Source: Linepithema humile
Lineage: Eukaryota > Arthropoda > Insecta > Hymenoptera > Formicidae
Length of the DNA stretch: 64,000 bases
Direction of reading: 5' to 3'
NCBI RefSeq assembly: GCF_040581485.1
Contig: NC_090132.1
Coordinates: 27,477,911 to 27,541,910, forward strand
Part shown: positions 62,449 to 64,000 of the stretch, piece by piece
Layout of the letters: each line of letters begins with the position of its first letter
How positions within the stretch are numbered: the first letter of the stretch is position 1
The notes under the pieces: model-generated
What the model saw: the letters and a program-made list of their open reading frames with translations, nothing else
The model's database searches: none
Told to the model about the DNA's origin: nothing
Translations under genes and position numbers: made by a program

Positions 62449-63206
62449 GCTCCCTGTTCTAAGGACGCATTTACATAAGTAAACCTTCTAGCGCGCGCAA
62501 TCGATGACAGGTGCGCGGAACGACAATCGCGAAAGTCGGGAAAACGGCGGAACGCGCGGATGCCGCCTTATACGGAAAATCAGCCCCGCGGGGAGGACAC
62601 ACGACGTAAAAACAGTCGAGAATCACTGCAAATAAGCATTTTTTTCTTTTTTTTTTTTTACGACTCTGCTGGTCTTTAATAACACCTATGCGCCAATGAA
62701 TTTTTCAAAGCGAGAATGAGAACAATCGCAAACCAGAAAAATCTAATTGCTTTAGAGATAATGCTCGTATTATACTTTCCGCGGTGATTTCATCGTGATT
62801 TTAACTGTAATAATAATATTATTAATGTTCAAGTAGTTGAAATATTACTTAGACACAGAATTATGAATAAAACTTTAGCTAATCGGAATTTGACTCTCTT
62901 TTCGGAATTACGAAAGATATTTAAAGCTAAATGGCAAAAGGTCGAACAGAAAATATAAACGGCATCGGATTAATTAACTTCCGTCAAGAATAGTTCGAAT
63001 TGATCAGAATTTGCATATAGATCGTAGTTCGGAAAATCTAGGGCGCTCCTGCACACACGTGCCTTCTCGCTAATGCTCGGTTGCGAGGGTATGATTCACA
63101 CAAACGATCGCTTTCCAAGAATACGATTAAAATTGACTTAACGGTGTAAATTACACGCAATGTACACGCGTTATCAAACCTCGTTTTCCCGAACGCCTCG
63201 GCACGG

Positions 63207-63240
63207 TCTCTCTCTCTCTCTCTCTTTCTCTCTCTCCCTC
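63207..63240 (+). repeat. CT microsatellite
   Basis: CT repeats with a single TTT interruption. Confidence 0.9.
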
Positions 63241-64000
63241 TGACCTCCCGTCACGCGAACTTCAATCATGTAGAGACCATTTTAAGTCACCAATTTACAT
63301 AAGCAAATTCACATTGAATACAACGTTCGACAACAGGCTGTTAGAACAATAACGTAGTATCAAAGCTCCGACGCGCAGCGGTTTTCATCGAATGCCTTTG
63401 CCACACGATAGGAAATATCAAACGGCAGCTACATATTCCCAATTCTTTGTAAATATCAAATTTCTCGAATCGCTTGCGAATTCGATTGAAAGCTTTATCC
63501 AAATCAAGCGGCTCTTCCGCACCGCGCGTTACATGCGAGCGAACACTTTGAAAGCGTTCAAAGGACGCCCATGGATGAAAGCTAAAGTGACTTGAGGCAA
63601 TCCTAACGTAAGATAGAAACTGTACAATTGGAGAACGAAATGTTGAATGAGAATTATTCATAGCGACCAGGTTGCGTCTGAATAAAACATGTTTCTTTCA
63701 TATGCCGGGCCCCCTTCGAGTTGACCAGAAGACCGCGTTCCATTAAAAAAAAAAAAAAAAAAGACCATCAGCTGACTTTGGAATCGGTTTTGCTGCGCTG
63801 TGACAAAATTGATTTCGAAAAGTATCTCTCAATATTTAAATACTTTCTATAAATATAAAATATGCACGCGCGTGCAAAAGTAAAAACGAAATTATTCACA
63901 TCGCATTTTTTAAGTATCTTGATAATTAAAAGTAAATTTATAATGAACTCTTGAAGAGCAAAAATATCGTATCTTTTTTGAAACTCTACAGTTTGAAAGT

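Larger units (their letters stand above)
60600..64000. other. Non-coding stretch to window end
   Basis: A C/T-biased patch lies at about 60.7-61.05 kb, an alternating CG tract at 62433-62448 inside a CpG-rich block (62.3-62.6 kb), a CT run at about 63207-63240 and an 18-A run at 63745-63762. No gene is supported. Confidence 0.45.

Overview
This window looks like eukaryotic nuclear DNA, most likely from an insect and plausibly a hymenopteran such as an ant. The reasons are long AT-rich stretches broken by short GC- and CpG-rich islands, many GA/CT microsatellites, no operons or dense gene array, and GT-AG splice signals with insect-like polypyrimidine tracts. The organism assignment is an inference from composition. 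No protein here belongs to a family I can name, and almost all open frames look like chance frames in non-coding DNA.

Layout. Positions 1-9.1 kb are mostly AT-rich non-coding sequence with a CpG-rich island at about 2.84-3.25 kb and a cluster of three identical CAGGTG E-box 9-mers at 7.5-7.6 kb. A larger GC-rich island at about 9.13-10.44 kb looks like a promoter, 5' leader and first coding exon. It holds a plus-strand frame (9992-10437) with a His/Gln tract that ends exactly at a consensus donor (AAG|GTGAGT). The rest of the window (10.4-64 kb) reads as long intron or intergenic DNA with scattered GC-rich islands, microsatellites, a diverged direct repeat (30.6-31.5 kb), a 98-107 bp tandem duplication (53.3-53.5 kb) and several non-B-DNA motifs.

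The most interesting signal is a pair of probable recursive splice sites (ratchet points), both on the plus strand. One is at 25319|25320, with a perfect TACTAAC branch sequence, a pyrimidine tract and CAG|GTAAGG. The other is at 53225|53226, with TTGCAG|GTAAGC. Each is followed within 62-87 nt by a second donor, as expected for the short cryptic exons that define ratchet points in flies. I found no comparable site on the minus strand. This fits one long plus-strand transcription unit starting near 9.5-10 kb.

A speculative gene model fits the phases: exon 1 (9992-10437, ends phase 2), exon 2 (46665-46764, enters in phase and ends phase 0), and a terminal exon (57773 to a stop at 57874, with AATAAA 11 nt beyond). 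Each of the two resulting long introns would contain one ratchet point. An alternative early end is a strong acceptor at 10575 followed by 78 in-phase sense codons, a stop and an overlapping AATAAA. Exon choices other than exon 1 are tentative because no homology search or RNA data could be used.
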